Notes: generated from the letters alone by a model not told the origin. A DNA stretch of 64,000 nt from DTYU01 sp040757355 (GCA_040757355.1 JBFLWY010000005.1:24480-88479), one strand, 5' to 3'; positions 1 to 10,772 are shown, counted from the stretch's first letter. A program made the numbers and translations.

Positions 1-2447
<2,447 letters not shown>

Positions 2448-2523
2448 GAGGCTATCACTCCTGTGAAAATAGTACTTCTTTCGATGGGCGCGGCGATAAG
2501 CTGCGCATTGCTGCGTCAGGCTT

Positions 2524-2624
2524 GCCCAGCACTCAGTTGCACCCTCAAAAGAAGCCGCTCCCTTAAAACGCTATTTAAACGCTTCGCGTAACTACGTTTT
2601 CGGTAACCAGTCTGAGTGCTGGGC
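2524..2624. repeat. Palindromic element copy A (rpoB-rpoC spacer)
   Basis: A 101-bp element bounded by GCCCAGCACTCA at 2524-2535 and its perfect inverse TGAGTGCTGGGC at 2613-2624. It sits in a larger block (about 2464-2774) that aligns with the block around copy B upstream of rpoB. Shared stretches include TACTTCTTTC followed by GGGCGCGGCGATAAGC on the left, ACGCTTCGCGTAACTACG inside, and GACTCCCT near the right end. It is therefore part of the rpoC leader RNA if rpoB and rpoC are co-transcribed. No gene is supported here; the small open frame at 2575-2814 runs through the repeat. Confidence 0.9.
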
Positions 2625-2800
2625 TGCGCCTTCCTTGCACTGCTTGCTTCTCGCCGCGTTCCGTTTGTGTCACTCTTCTGCATCTAAGCAACCAGCTTAC
2701 AGGTCTATTCGCCCCATTTTCATCCTTCGTGGTGCCGCTTGACAGCGGCATGGGGGACTCCCTTAGAAACACTTTGGGTGGCCGAGATGCCCGAAAGAGT

Positions 2801-5800
2801 TTAAACCTCTTCAACCTCTTCTTCTACCGAAAACTCTTCCGATAACCCTTCGTCTTCCTCTTTGTCTTCATCATCGTCTAGCATACCGCCACCGGCTTTC
2901 ACCGGCGCAACCGGCGGCATGTACTTCATGTCGAAGTCTAGCTCACGGGCGGTTTCGCTGATATCCTCTTCGGATTCCTTGATTTCTATTTCCTTGCTGT
3001 CTTCTGCAAGGACCTTAACATCGAGCCCCAGACTCTGCAGTTCCTTGATCAAAACCTTGAAGGATTCCGGTACTCCCGGTTCGGGTACGTTTTCCCCTTT
3101 TACGACCGCCTCATAGGTCTTTACCCGGCCCACAACATCGTCCGATTTCACTGTAAGCATCTCCTGGAGGGTATAGGACGCACCGTAAGCCTCAAGCGCC
3201 CAAACCTCCATTTCACCAAACCGCTGCCCGCCAAACTGCGCCTTACCGCCGAGCGGCTGCTGCGTGACGAGTGAGTACGGTCCGGTAGAGCGTGCGTGGA
3301 TCTTATCATCCACGAGGTGGGCCAGCTTAAGCATGTAAATGTACCCCACGGTCACCGGGTTGTCGAAAGGCTCACCGGTCCTGCCGTCAATAAGCACCGC
3401 CTTTCCGTTTTCCGGCAGGCCGGCCTTCCGTAGCGTTTCGATTACGTCCTTCTCCGTAGCGCCGTTAAAGATCGGGCTGGTAACTTTCACACCCAGCACT
3501 TTTGCGGCCCAGCCCAGGTGTGTTTCAAATACCTGTCCCAGATTCATCCGCGAAGGCACTCCCAGCGGGTTTAAGACGACTTCAACCGGCGTGCCGTCAG
3601 AAAGGAAAGGCATATCCTCTTCCGGCAGGATGCGGGCGATCACCCCTTTATTCCCATGGCGGCCGGCCATCTTATCTCCCACCGAAATCTTGCGTTTCTG
3701 GGCCACGTAAACCCGGACAAGCTGGTTCACCCCCGGAGGAAGCTCGTCTCCTCTTTCGCGGATGAATACCTTAACATCCACCACCTTACCCGACTCCCCG
3801 TGCGGAACGCGCAGCGAGGTGTCGCGGACTTCACGGGCCTTCTCGCCGAAAATCGCCCGAAGCAACCGCTCCTCGGCTGTCAGCTCGGTTTCTCCTTTCG
3901 GGGTAACCTTGCCGACAAGAATATCACCGTTGCGTACCTCAGCCCCGATGCGGACGATCCCCCGGTCATCCAGGTCCTTCAGCACATCCTCGCCCACGTT
4001 CGGGATGTCCCTGGTAATTTCCTCAGGGCCTAGCTTGGTATCACGCGCCTCGCACTCGTACTCCTCAATGTGGATGGAGGTGAAATAGTCTTCCTTAACC
4101 AGCTTCTCGCTCACCAGGATGGCGTCTTCGTAATTGCACCCCTCCCAGGACATAAAAGCCGCCAGGACGTTCCTCCCCAGGCTCAGTTCCCCGTGGTCGG
4201 TACTGGGACCGTCGGCGATGACGTTCCCTTCCCTCACCCTGTCGCCGGTGTTAACTATCGGCCGCTGGTTGATGCAGGTTCCCTGGTTTGAGCGGTTGAA
4301 CTTCACCAGTGTGTATCTATCCGTCGTGCCGTCGTCACAAGCAATAACGATCTCGGTGGCAGTAACCTTTTTCACTGTCCCGTTTTTCTTCGCGAGAATT
4401 ACCGATCCCGTATCGTAAGCCGCTTTTGCCTCAATCCCCGTACCGACAAGTGGAGCTTCCGCCCGTATGAGCGGTACAGCCTGACGCTGCATGTTTGCAC
4501 CCATCAAAGCACGGTTGGCATCGTCGTGCTCCAAAAACGGTATCAGTGAAGTGGCGACACTGAAAACCTGTTTAGGTGAAACGTCGACGAACTCAACCTC
4601 TTCTACCGGAACGACTAGGATTTCACCCCTGCCATAACGGACGTTAACACGCTTTTCAAGAAAGTAACCATTCTCGTCCAGCGCTACATTGGCCTGAGCA
4701 ATTACGTGCTGCTCCTCCTCATCGGCCGTCATGTATACGACTTCCTCAGTGACGCGTTTTTCCTCCCTGTCAACTCTGCGGTAAGGAGTCTCAATAAACC
4801 CGAACTCATTCACCCTCGCATAGGTGGTAAGTGAGCCTATCAGACCAATGTTTGGACCTTCAGGCGTCTCGATAGGGCAGATTCGGCCATAGTGCGAGTG
4901 GTGCACGTCGCGCACCTCAAACCCGGCCCGCTCACGGCTCAATCCTCCGGGTCCTAAAGCGGAAAGCCGGCGTTTGTGAGTGAGCTCAGCAAGAGGGTTG
5001 GTCTGGTCCATAAACTGAGAAAGCTGACTTGAGCCGAGAAACTCCTTTATCGCCGCCACCACCGGGCGGATGTTGATCAGGACTTGAGGCGTAATCACCT
5101 CGACGTCTTGAATGGTCATGCGTTCCTTGACCACACGTTCCATTCTTGCCAGGCCGATCCGGAACTGATTTTGCAGTAGTTCACCGACGGAACGCAAACG
5201 CCGGTTGCCCAGGTGGTCAATGTCGTCCACCCTACCCTCACCGCGCATCACCCGTAAAAGGTAACGAAGAGCGGCCACAATATCCTCCGGCGTCAATTCA
5301 CGGATGAACTCGCGTTCTTTAGGCACCATTTTTTTTAGGTAAGGGTCGTATTCTTCAGGTTGACTGCCCAAAAAACGATATAGCACTCCGTGCTCGAGCT
5401 TTTTATTTAGTTTATAGCGCCCGACGTAACCTAAATCATACCGCTTGGGGTCGAAGAAAAGGCTCTCCAACAGCGCTCTCGCGCTGTCAACCGTCGGCGG
5501 TTCTCCGGGACGCAACCGCTTGTAAATCTCGATCAAAGCCTCTTCTTCCGTGGTAGCGGTATCCTTGCTAAGTGTATCCTGGATATACGTATCGTTATCG
5601 AAAAGCTCCATAATCCTTGCGTCTGTGGCGTACCCCAGGGCACGAATCAATGCCGTGGCCGGGACCTTCCGTGTCCGGTCTACGCGCACCCAGAGAAGGT
5701 CGTTGACATCCGTTTCAAACTCCAGCCAGGCGCCCCGATTCGGAATAATGGTTGCTGTGTAAAGTTTTTTTCCGCTGATGTCCTGCTGCTCGCCGAAATA

Positions 5801-6229
5801 GACCCCCGGAGAGCGAACAAGCTGGCTGACGACGACTCGCTCCGCGCCGTTGATAATAAAGGTCCCCTTTTCCGTCATCAGCGGGAAATCGCCCATAAAA
5901 ACCTCTTGTTCCTTGATCTCACCGGTCTCCTTGTTGATAAGGCGCACCTTTACCCTCAGCGGGGCCGCGTAAGTAACGTCCCGGTCTTTGCATTCCTGTA
6001 CCGAATACTTCGGCTCCCCGATGGTATAATCGAGAAACTCAAGTACAAGATTGCCGGTAAAGTCTTTAATGGGAGAAATGTCGGCTAATGCCTCACGCAA
6101 CCCCTTTTCCAAAAACCATCGGTACGAACGCCGCTGCACCTCGATAAGATTAGGGATCTCCAAAATTTCCTTCAGCTTCCCGTAACTGACCCGCTGGCCG
6201 TTGCTTGTTGTTAATGCCGGTATTGCCAT
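2801..6229 (-). CDS. rpoB: DNA-directed RNA polymerase subunit beta
   Basis: Catalytic beta subunit of RNA polymerase, 1142 residues, a normal length for Gram-positive bacteria. The start at 6229 follows a GGGGGTTGAGGA ribosome binding site. Recognisable landmarks include the rifampicin region (SQLSQFMDQTNPLAELTHKR), GPNIGLIGSL, the KLVKEDYFTSIHIEEY block, the DKMAGRHGNKG active-site motif and GGKAQFGGQRFGEMEVWALE near the C-terminus. The tail is strongly acidic. A clear promoter lies about 590 bp upstream, and neither rplJ nor rplL precedes the gene, so this rpoBC unit appears uncoupled from the usual ribosomal protein operon. Confidence 0.99.
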   Translation of the reverse strand: MAIPALTTSNGQRVSYGKLKEILEIPNLIEVQRRSYRWFLEKGLREALADISPIKDFTGNLVLEFLDYTIGEPKYSVQECKDRDVTYAAPLRVKVRLINKETGEIKEQEVFMGDFPLMTEKGTFIINGAERVVVSQLVRSPGVYFGEQQDISGKKLYTATIIPNRGAWLEFETDVNDLLWVRVDRTRKVPATALIRALGYATDARIMELFDNDTYIQDTLSKDTATTEEEALIEIYKRLRPGEPPTVDSARALLESLFFDPKRYDLGYVGRYKLNKKLEHGVLYRFLGSQPEEYDPYLKKMVPKEREFIRELTPEDIVAALRYLLRVMRGEGRVDDIDHLGNRRLRSVGELLQNQFRIGLARMERVVKERMTIQDVEVITPQVLINIRPVVAAIKEFLGSSQLSQFMDQTNPLAELTHKRRLSALGPGGLSRERAGFEVRDVHHSHYGRICPIETPEGPNIGLIGSLTTYARVNEFGFIETPYRRVDREEKRVTEEVVYMTADEEEQHVIAQANVALDENGYFLEKRVNVRYGRGEILVVPVEEVEFVDVSPKQVFSVATSLIPFLEHDDANRALMGANMQRQAVPLIRAEAPLVGTGIEAKAAYDTGSVILAKKNGTVKKVTATEIVIACDDGTTDRYTLVKFNRSNQGTCINQRPIVNTGDRVREGNVIADGPSTDHGELSLGRNVLAAFMSWEGCNYEDAILVSEKLVKEDYFTSIHIEEYECEARDTKLGPEEITRDIPNVGEDVLKDLDDRGIVRIGAEVRNGDILVGKVTPKGETELTAEERLLRAIFGEKAREVRDTSLRVPHGESGKVVDVKVFIRERGDELPPGVNQLVRVYVAQKRKISVGDKMAGRHGNKGVIARILPEEDMPFLSDGTPVEVVLNPLGVPSRMNLGQVFETHLGWAAKVLGVKVTSPIFNGATEKDVIETLRKAGLPENGKAVLIDGRTGEPFDNPVTVGYIYMLKLAHLVDDKIHARSTGPYSLVTQQPLGGKAQFGGQRFGEMEVWALEAYGASYTLQEMLTVKSDDVVGRVKTYEAVVKGENVPEPGVPESFKVLIKELQSLGLDVKVLAEDSKEIEIKESEEDISETARELDFDMKYMPPVAPVKAGGGMLDDDEDKEEDEGLSEEFSVEEEVEEV

Positions 6230-6443
6230 TCCTCAACCCCCTGATTTCTAAATGATTAGAGGTTTTGAATTGCAGTAAGAATATGATTAAGAGATAGATA
6301 AAAGCCTGAAACCCGGTTTAGCTTCAGAAACGTCAAACTCCCGGTTACCGAAAACACGCGTAATAATAACAGTGTAATAACTCTCTTCCGAAAATCGTAC
6401 TTCTTTCCATGGGCGCGGCGATAAGCCCTGCTTCTTCAGGCTC

Positions 6444-6543
6444 GCCCAGCACTCAGTTGCATCTTTCAAAATGCCACTCCCCTTAAAACGCCATTTAAAC
6501 GCTTCGCGTAACTACGTTTTCGATACCAATCTGAGTGCTGGGC
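6444..6543. repeat. Palindromic element copy B (rpoB leader)
   Basis: A 100-bp element with the same 12-bp ends as copy A (GCCCAGCACTCA ... TGAGTGCTGGGC) and a closely similar interior (AAAACGCCATTTAAACGC, CGTAACTACGTTTTCG). Similarity to copy A extends over about 6392-6680. It lies between the rpoB promoter at 6820-6848 and the rpoB start, so it should be transcribed as part of a roughly 590-nt untranslated leader. The remaining leader (6230-6443 and 6544-6819) holds no supportable gene. Confidence 0.9.
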
Positions 6544-6819
6544 TTCGCTTCTTGCATTGCTCGCTCCTCACCGCGTTTCGTTTATGTTGTACTACCGCCT
6601 TTAAGTAACACGCTTACGGGTCCATATTTGCATTGCCGGTGGCGATGACTAGTCGTCGTGAATGACTCCCTGAAACTTTTAAGCTTGTAAAAAAGCAAAA
6701 AATAAACCAATGCCTCCCTTCCTCATAAAGAAAGGGTGCCAGGTAAAAGATTATTTCTTATTAGCTTTTTCCTACTTGTTATACCTCCCGCCGGTGCTTT
6801 CGTAAAACAATGCCGTAAT

Positions 6820-6848
6820 ATGTTAACACACTTTTTATCGCTTGTCAA
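6820..6848 (-). promoter_or_regulatory. Predicted sigma-A promoter for rpoB-rpoC
   Basis: On the minus strand TTGACA (6848-6843) is followed after exactly 17 nt by TAACAT (6825-6820). It points toward rpoB and is the best sigma-A-like match in the spacer, consistent with independent transcription of rpoBC. Confidence 0.65.
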
Positions 6849-7001
6849 GAAGACTACTGGCGATTCTTATCTTTTTAATACATTCAAGTTTGCGGACATT
6901 TCAGTAAAATGTCAAGAGATAAGTCTTCATTTATTGATTTTTTGAAGCAACTTCGCACTATATTGGATAAAGAGATAGACTGACTTACCCCTTGCAAAAC
7001 G

Positions 7002-7054
7002 GTGAAGCCCTGAAATCAGGGCTTCACTATGTTAACCCCCTCTATATATAGGGG
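7002..7054 (-). repeat. Two-hairpin element 1 (3' side of an unknown gene)
   Basis: A perfect inverted repeat with GTGAAGCCCTGA arms (7002-7027) is followed by a second stem CCCCT...AGGGG (7037-7054). It begins a few bases after the stop of the minus-strand gene at 7063-7446. A similar double hairpin lies at 8243-8297, also beyond the 3' end of a minus-strand gene. There is no good U-tract, so terminator function is possible but unproven. Confidence 0.6.
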
Positions 7055-7062
7055 ATCGAGAC

Positions 7063-7446
7063 TTAACAGATACACTTTCCAGATACTTTCTTACCGCGTA
7101 CTCCCCGCTTTTTGGGCCTTTTTGCAGTATCCAGAGGCACAACTGTTGCACTAACCGGCTGCTGCTGCGGGCCCATCTGTCCTGCGGCCTCCATTATCCT
7201 TGCGCCGGCGTCGAGCAGCTTCAGGGCGGCGTGACAAACCTCTGTTATATTACATTGATTTTTTTCCAACACTTCCAGTATACCCGCCATCACACGCTCC
7301 TCAAAGGACTGGTTGTAATCCCTCCAGGCTGTTCGCTTCTCCTCTTCCGACAGCCTTCCTGTAACCGCGTTGTAGGTCTGGATGCTACCCTGGACAACGA
7401 CAACCAACTGGTGGACAAACTGCCGCATTACTGGCTCGTCAAACAT
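7063..7446 (-). CDS. Uncharacterised 127-residue protein
   Basis: I do not recognise the family. The start at 7446 has an AAAGGGGG ribosome binding site. The first ~95 residues look alpha-helical and charged, with a hydrophobic N-terminal stretch (FVHQLVVVVQGSIQTY) too weak for a clear membrane span. A short Gln-rich linker (GPQQQP) follows, and the end is strongly basic (KRPKKRGVRGKK) and finishes KCIC. The basic tail could bind nucleic acid; this is inference. It shares strand with the next unknown gene and the zinc ribbon, and the locus is flanked by double-hairpin repeats, which suggests an accessory cluster. Confidence 0.6.
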   Translation of the reverse strand: MFDEPVMRQFVHQLVVVVQGSIQTYNAVTGRLSEEEKRTAWRDYNQSFEERVMAGILEVLEKNQCNITEVCHAALKLLDAGARIMEAAGQMGPQQQPVSATVVPLDTAKRPKKRGVRGKKVSGKCIC

Positions 7447-7729
7447 TCCGGCCGACCCCCTTTCAGATTTGGGTCTGCCTCCTACCTTTATTTTATTAAT
7501 CGGCGATAAATATCAAAAATATATATCCCCTGTGTAATTTTTCCTTGTATACTTGTTAGAGTATAGTGAAAAGAAAGCGCCTGAGAGTGTTAATCCAGAC
7601 CTAAAACCATCTCTTAATGAATCGCCGGGGCAAGCCTCCGGCCCTTGCCTCTGCCGGAAAGCAGAAAGTGTCCGTCCCGCGAGTGACAAGCCTAATCACT
7701 GCCAGTCCGTGAGGGACCACTTAGCGCTC

Positions 7730-8110
7730 CTATGGATCTATCTGTTCGGCGCCGATTTCAAGATTACAGATGCGTGATATCGGAATTATCGCTATCTTCA
7801 ATCTTTCTTTGTCAACAACATGGCCGCAACTAATGACCTTTAATAGGAGTTGCTGACCGTACGGCGGCAAGAGCACTGCTACGTTTATCACGGGGATGAA
7901 AAAGATATTCGCTCCGTTCAATACCTTCTTGCAACATTCGCCACACTCAAACTCCAGTGCGATGTTTAACAGACACCTCGTCTCTTCGTCATACGAATCC
8001 AACAAACCATAAACCAGCTTTTGCCACGTTTCAACATAAGCGTCTTTCACCGCATCTTCGGGGAAAGATAACTTGACGGGTGAACCTCCTTCGGGTAATT
8101 TGATCTCCAT
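7730..8110 (-). CDS. Uncharacterised 126-residue protein with a CxxCC motif
   Basis: No family recognised. The start at 8110 is preceded by GAAAGGAGTGGCC, a good ribosome binding site. The chain opens with an acidic segment (MEIKLPEGGSPVKLSFPEDA), carries ECGECCKKVL near residue 55, and then has a hydrophobic segment (IFFIPVINVAVLLPPYG) and a second cysteine in ISCGHVVDKE. The cysteines could bind metal, but the spacing is not a standard zinc ribbon. It lies between the double-hairpin elements on the strand of its neighbours. The spacer 7447-7729 holds nothing I can support. Confidence 0.6.
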   Translation of the reverse strand: MEIKLPEGGSPVKLSFPEDAVKDAYVETWQKLVYGLLDSYDEETRCLLNIALEFECGECCKKVLNGANIFFIPVINVAVLLPPYGQQLLLKVISCGHVVDKERLKIAIIPISRICNLEIGAEQIDP

Positions 8111-8242
8111 CTGTTAGGCCACTCCTTTCAAAAATCAATTAGAATATACTTCCATGTACATAATATGTTATTGATTAAAAACTGTTACTTAATGTGCTTT
8201 TGCCCCATCAGGCCATGCTGCGCCTATGCCCGCACCTAAACT

Positions 8243-8297
8243 GTGGAGCCCTGAAATTCAGGGCTCCACTACCCCTTTACAGGGGGCTATAAAGGGG
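8243..8297 (-). repeat. Two-hairpin element 2
   Basis: An inverted repeat with GTGGAGCCCTGAA arms (8243-8269) is followed by CCCCTTTA...TAAAGGGG (8272-8297). Read on the minus strand, both this copy and the one at 7002-7054 keep the core TAGTGRAGCCCTGA and the run CAC(A/C)GTTT after the stem. It lies downstream of the zinc-ribbon gene at 8413-8658. The rest of the 8111-8412 spacer has no gene. Confidence 0.6.
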
Positions 8298-8412
8298 CAA
8301 TATAGCAAATTTTTGGATACCTTCTTCCGCATCCCGCACGCTTTTAGTGACGGCTTGATCAGCCGCCAAACTGGTCCACCGGTCCAGGACACAGCCTTAA
8401 CCCCATCAACTG

Positions 8413-8658
8413 CTAAACTCTTTTACTAAAAGCACTAAAAGGCCAGCAGTTCTCCAGACCTCGACCGCCTTGCATCTTCTGTTTTCCCGTGTTACTGTCC
8501 CTACTATCGAAACCGTAAATGAATACCCTCCGGTTCGTCCTGGATTCCGCCGGTTTCGCCGGAACTCTATCCAGTTTACATCCGCAGTTGAAGCATTTTC
8601 CCTTATCGTAGGCGCTATAGTTCTCTGCGCCGCATGCCGGGCAAACTTGCAAAACCAC
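8413..8658 (-). CDS. Small zinc-ribbon protein
   Basis: An 81-residue protein with a GTG start at 8658 after GGGGTGAG. The N-terminus carries CPACGAENYSAYDKGKCFNC, a two-knuckle zinc ribbon, followed by a basic segment without recognisable domain. The same pattern, CPxCG then YSAxDKG then CxxC, recurs in the 69-residue protein at 59540-59749, so these are paralogues or members of one family. Both sit beside an XRE regulator. Function unknown; small zinc ribbons often bind nucleic acid or proteins, but nothing here fixes a role. Confidence 0.65.
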   Translation of the reverse strand: MVLQVCPACGAENYSAYDKGKCFNCGCKLDRVPAKPAESRTNRRVFIYGFDSRDSNTGKQKMQGGRGLENCWPFSAFSKRV

Positions 8659-8745
8659 TTTCTCACCCCGCTTTTGTTCAATCCAGGAGTTATCTTTTAT
8701 TTGTTTGTAACATCTTGGTCAAATCCTGCTTAAGATAACAAACCT

Positions 8746-8955
8746 TCATGCTCCAGTGCGGTTTTCTTGATCACCGAAGCTAATGTTCTCTACCGGGACG
8801 CCGAAGAAACGTGCGATCTTTTTGGCAATAGGCAGTCTAGGGGTTCTCTTGCCCGATTCGTACATACCAATTGTGCTCTTAGAAAGACCGAGCGCAGATG
8901 CAAGCCCTTTTTGTGTCAGCTTTTTCCGTGCACGGAGTTCTGCTAATCCAATCAT
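8746..8955 (-). CDS. XRE-family helix-turn-helix regulator (single domain)
   Basis: A 69-residue DNA-binding protein that is essentially only an HTH_3 domain: LAELRARKKLTQKGLASALG, then LSKSTIGMYESGKRTPRLP as recognition helix region, then the conserved IAKKIARFFGVPVENI ending. It is divergent from the LexA-like gene at 9115. Its promoter (TTGACG-18-TATAAT) contains a CACG-TGT-CGTG palindrome in the spacer, suggesting auto- or cross-repression in the style of a phage cI/cro switch. This regulatory model is inference. Confidence 0.85.
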   Translation of the reverse strand: MIGLAELRARKKLTQKGLASALGLSKSTIGMYESGKRTPRLPIAKKIARFFGVPVENISFGDQENRTGA

Positions 8956-8970
8956 GTACCAACCCTCTTT

Positions 8971-9062
8971 TCACGATATGTGGAAGCATTAACCATATTA
9001 TACCCCACGTGTCGTGATAACGTCAACCCTAAAAATAAAAAAATATCACGCTACGTGATATT
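8971..9062. promoter_or_regulatory. Cluster of three operator-like palindromes between divergent regulators
   Basis: Three sites share the pattern TCACG-N3-CGTGA. The strongest is AATATCACG-CTA-CGTGATATT at 9042-9062, with perfect 9-bp arms. The second is CACG-TGT-CGTG at 9006-9016, inside the minus-strand promoter. The third, degenerate, is TCACG-ATA-TGTGG at 8971-8983, next to the XRE start. The constant 3-bp spacing argues for one dimeric repressor binding all three. Confidence 0.65.
8997..9026 (-). promoter_or_regulatory. Predicted promoter of the small XRE gene
   Basis: On the minus strand TTGACG (9026-9021) and TATAAT (9002-8997) are separated by 18 nt, and the spacer contains the 9006-9016 palindrome. 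The start codon of the XRE gene lies about 40 nt downstream. Confidence 0.65.
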
Positions 9063-9114
9063 AGCTTCAAGCCGGTCACGTACAGTGGTAATATAGTGAG
9101 TAGGTGATAAAAAG

Positions 9115-9810
9115 TTGAGTTTAAAAGAACGCCTGAAACTCCTTCGTGAAGAAAAAGGACTCACTCAGGAGAAATTGGCCAAGAGTCTGAGCCTGTCTGT
9201 GAGCGCTGTTGGAATGTATGAAGCGGGGGAACGGCAGCCACCTTATGCTACCCTTGAGAAAATAGCTTCCTTCTTTAACGTATCCACCGACTATCTTCTC
9301 GGCCGGACAGAAGAAAGGCAGGGTTTCTTACGTGAAGCCCGGCGGAATTATTCACCTTTGGGTTATAGGACTTTATCTCCGATATATCCAGAAAAAATTA
9401 AAACATTTCCATTTGAACCCATTCCGGTGGTGAGCGTGGTCCGGGCAGGCCGCCTTTCTTTTGCTGTTAAAGATTTGGAAGGCTACATAAACATACCGAC
9501 GGTATACGGCGCGGATTTTGGCTTTTATATTAAAGGGGAAAGCCTCTCCGGTATGGGTATACATGACGGCGCTGTCGTCATCTGTAAGCAAACGCACGAT
9601 GAGTTAATTGCCCCCGAAACTCTGGTGGTAGCCGTGATTGACAATGAAGCCGTTTGCAGAAAACTCGCATATGAGAAAGGCGCCTGGTTACTCCGGGCCG
9701 CCAACCCTGATTACCCCGACATCCCGCTTAACGAAGAAAACCACCGCGTACAAGCTGTGGTGCTCGAAGTCTATAAAGTTGTTTATAGAGCTTCATTCCC
9801 TTCGGCATAG
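9115..9810 (+). CDS. LexA/CI-like repressor (XRE domain + S24 peptidase-like domain)
   Basis: A 231-residue protein with TTG start at 9115 after TAGGTGAT. Residues 1-65 form an XRE helix-turn-helix (LREEKGLTQEKLAKSLSLS, YEAGERQPPYATLEKIASFF). Residues ~105-225 resemble the S24/LexA dimerisation and self-cleavage domain: IPVVSVVRAGRLSF contains an Ala-Gly cleavage-site-like pair, KGESLSGMGIHDGAVVIC matches the catalytic-Ser region, and VVAVIDNEAVCRKLAYEKG the Lys region. Phage CI and HdiR-like repressors have this build and respond to DNA damage through RecA. It is divergent from a single-domain XRE gene and shares operators with it. No other phage genes adjoin. Confidence 0.85.
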   Translation: MSLKERLKLLREEKGLTQEKLAKSLSLSVSAVGMYEAGERQPPYATLEKIASFFNVSTDYLLGRTEERQGFLREARRNYSPLGYRTLSPIYPEKIKTFPFEPIPVVSVVRAGRLSFAVKDLEGYINIPTVYGADFGFYIKGESLSGMGIHDGAVVICKQTHDELIAPETLVVAVIDNEAVCRKLAYEKGAWLLRAANPDYPDIPLNEENHRVQAVVLEVYKVVYRASFPSA

Positions 9811-10034
9811 GCACCAGCGACACCATGCCCGCCAAAATACAGAAAGAATCGGCCTATACGGGGGTTCACCGCGGGCGGTTCGATACGCGGGGTGCCCGAC
9901 GCCAACGCACCCTAAACTCTTTAATCCACCTTATCTTCATAAGAATTTGAGAGGAAGATGAAAGGTGTTTTACCATAAAAACCAAGATGGGTGTACATCG
10001 GTGACACCCATCTAGTCCCTTAATCCTTCTCATC

Positions 10035-10122
<88 letters not shown>

Positions 10123-10132
10123 AACCTAATCT

Positions 10133-10162
10133 ATTGTAGCAGAAAAGCCGGGGCGGTTTCAA
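10133..10162 (-). promoter_or_regulatory. Predicted promoter of tRNA-Leu
   Basis: On the minus strand TTGAAA (10162-10157) and TACAAT (10138-10133) are 18 nt apart, placing the start of transcription close to the first base of the mature tRNA. Confidence 0.5.
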
Positions 10163-10314
10163 CTGTTCAATTAGCGCGATCCTCTCTTGAAAACAATTGG
10201 CTCTCGGGAGAAAGGCTAGTAGAAATGAGAAAGAGGCAACCTTTTATATAGTATGCAATAAACAGGGAAGAAATAAGGCGACAGTAAAAAAGGGGAAAGA
10301 TATCTTTTTCTTGG

Positions 10315-10364
10315 GTAAAAAAAAGGGACAGACAACTTTTTCTTGCGAAAAAGTAGCCAGTCCC
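10315..10364 (-). terminator. Intrinsic terminator downstream of the sat-linked gene
   Basis: A nested inverted repeat: GGGAC...GTCCC outer arms (10325-10364) around ACTTTTTC-TTGC-GAAAAAGT. On the minus strand it ends in a run of eight T residues (10324-10317 read as complement), right after the small gene at 10389-10745. Confidence 0.75.
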
Positions 10365-10388
10365 CTTTTTTCTTAATTATAGAATGGG

Positions 10389-10745
10389 TTATATGTCGAT
10401 ATCCGGGGCCGGGAGGTACTCGCTTTCTTTCGCGGCGGCCTCTTTAATCTCGGCCACCCGTGCCAAAACACCCTCCATTACCTCCGGACCGAGAGATTTG
10501 TTCTTGGCGATCTCTTCGAAAACAACCCGGTTGAAGGCGATGGGAACGTCGGTTATAGCACCGCGCGAGTCGATACGGGCAGTGGCAAACTCTTCAAGGA
10601 TCTTCGAAGCATGCTCGTCGGTGACCTCCATGTTGAACGCGTTGAGCGCCCCGCCGAACAGTTTGCTGACCTGTTTTTCGAGCCCGCTCCCTTCAAGCTT
10701 TTTCAAACGGTTATCGTCTAAAAGCACCACAAATAATTTGGCCAT
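10389..10745 (-). CDS. Uncharacterised protein co-transcribed with sat
   Basis: A 118-residue soluble protein beginning 27 bp after the sat stop, with an AGGAGGTGAAAT ribosome binding site. It opens MAKLFVVLLDDNRLKKLEG, a beta-strand-like start, has a predicted helical body and ends YLPAPDIDI. There is no signal peptide, cysteine or membrane segment. I do not recognise a domain. The tight spacing to sat and a shared terminator suggest a role in dissimilatory sulfate activation, such as a Sat partner, but this rests on context only. The usual next genes aprBA and qmo are absent. Confidence 0.8.
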   Translation of the reverse strand: MAKLFVVLLDDNRLKKLEGSGLEKQVSKLFGGALNAFNMEVTDEHASKILEEFATARIDSRGAITDVPIAFNRVVFEEIAKNKSLGPEVMEGVLARVAEIKEAAAKESEYLPAPDIDI

Positions 10746-10772
10746 TATTTCACCTCCTAATTAGTACCTTAC

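Noticed and set aside
2575..2814. 79-codon minus-strand frame between rpoB and rpoC
   Set aside because: It runs through palindromic element A and overlaps the rpoB end; composition is that of the repeat.
2862..6088. Plus-strand open frames opposite rpoB
   Set aside because: Shadows of the rpoB reading frame; no independent support.
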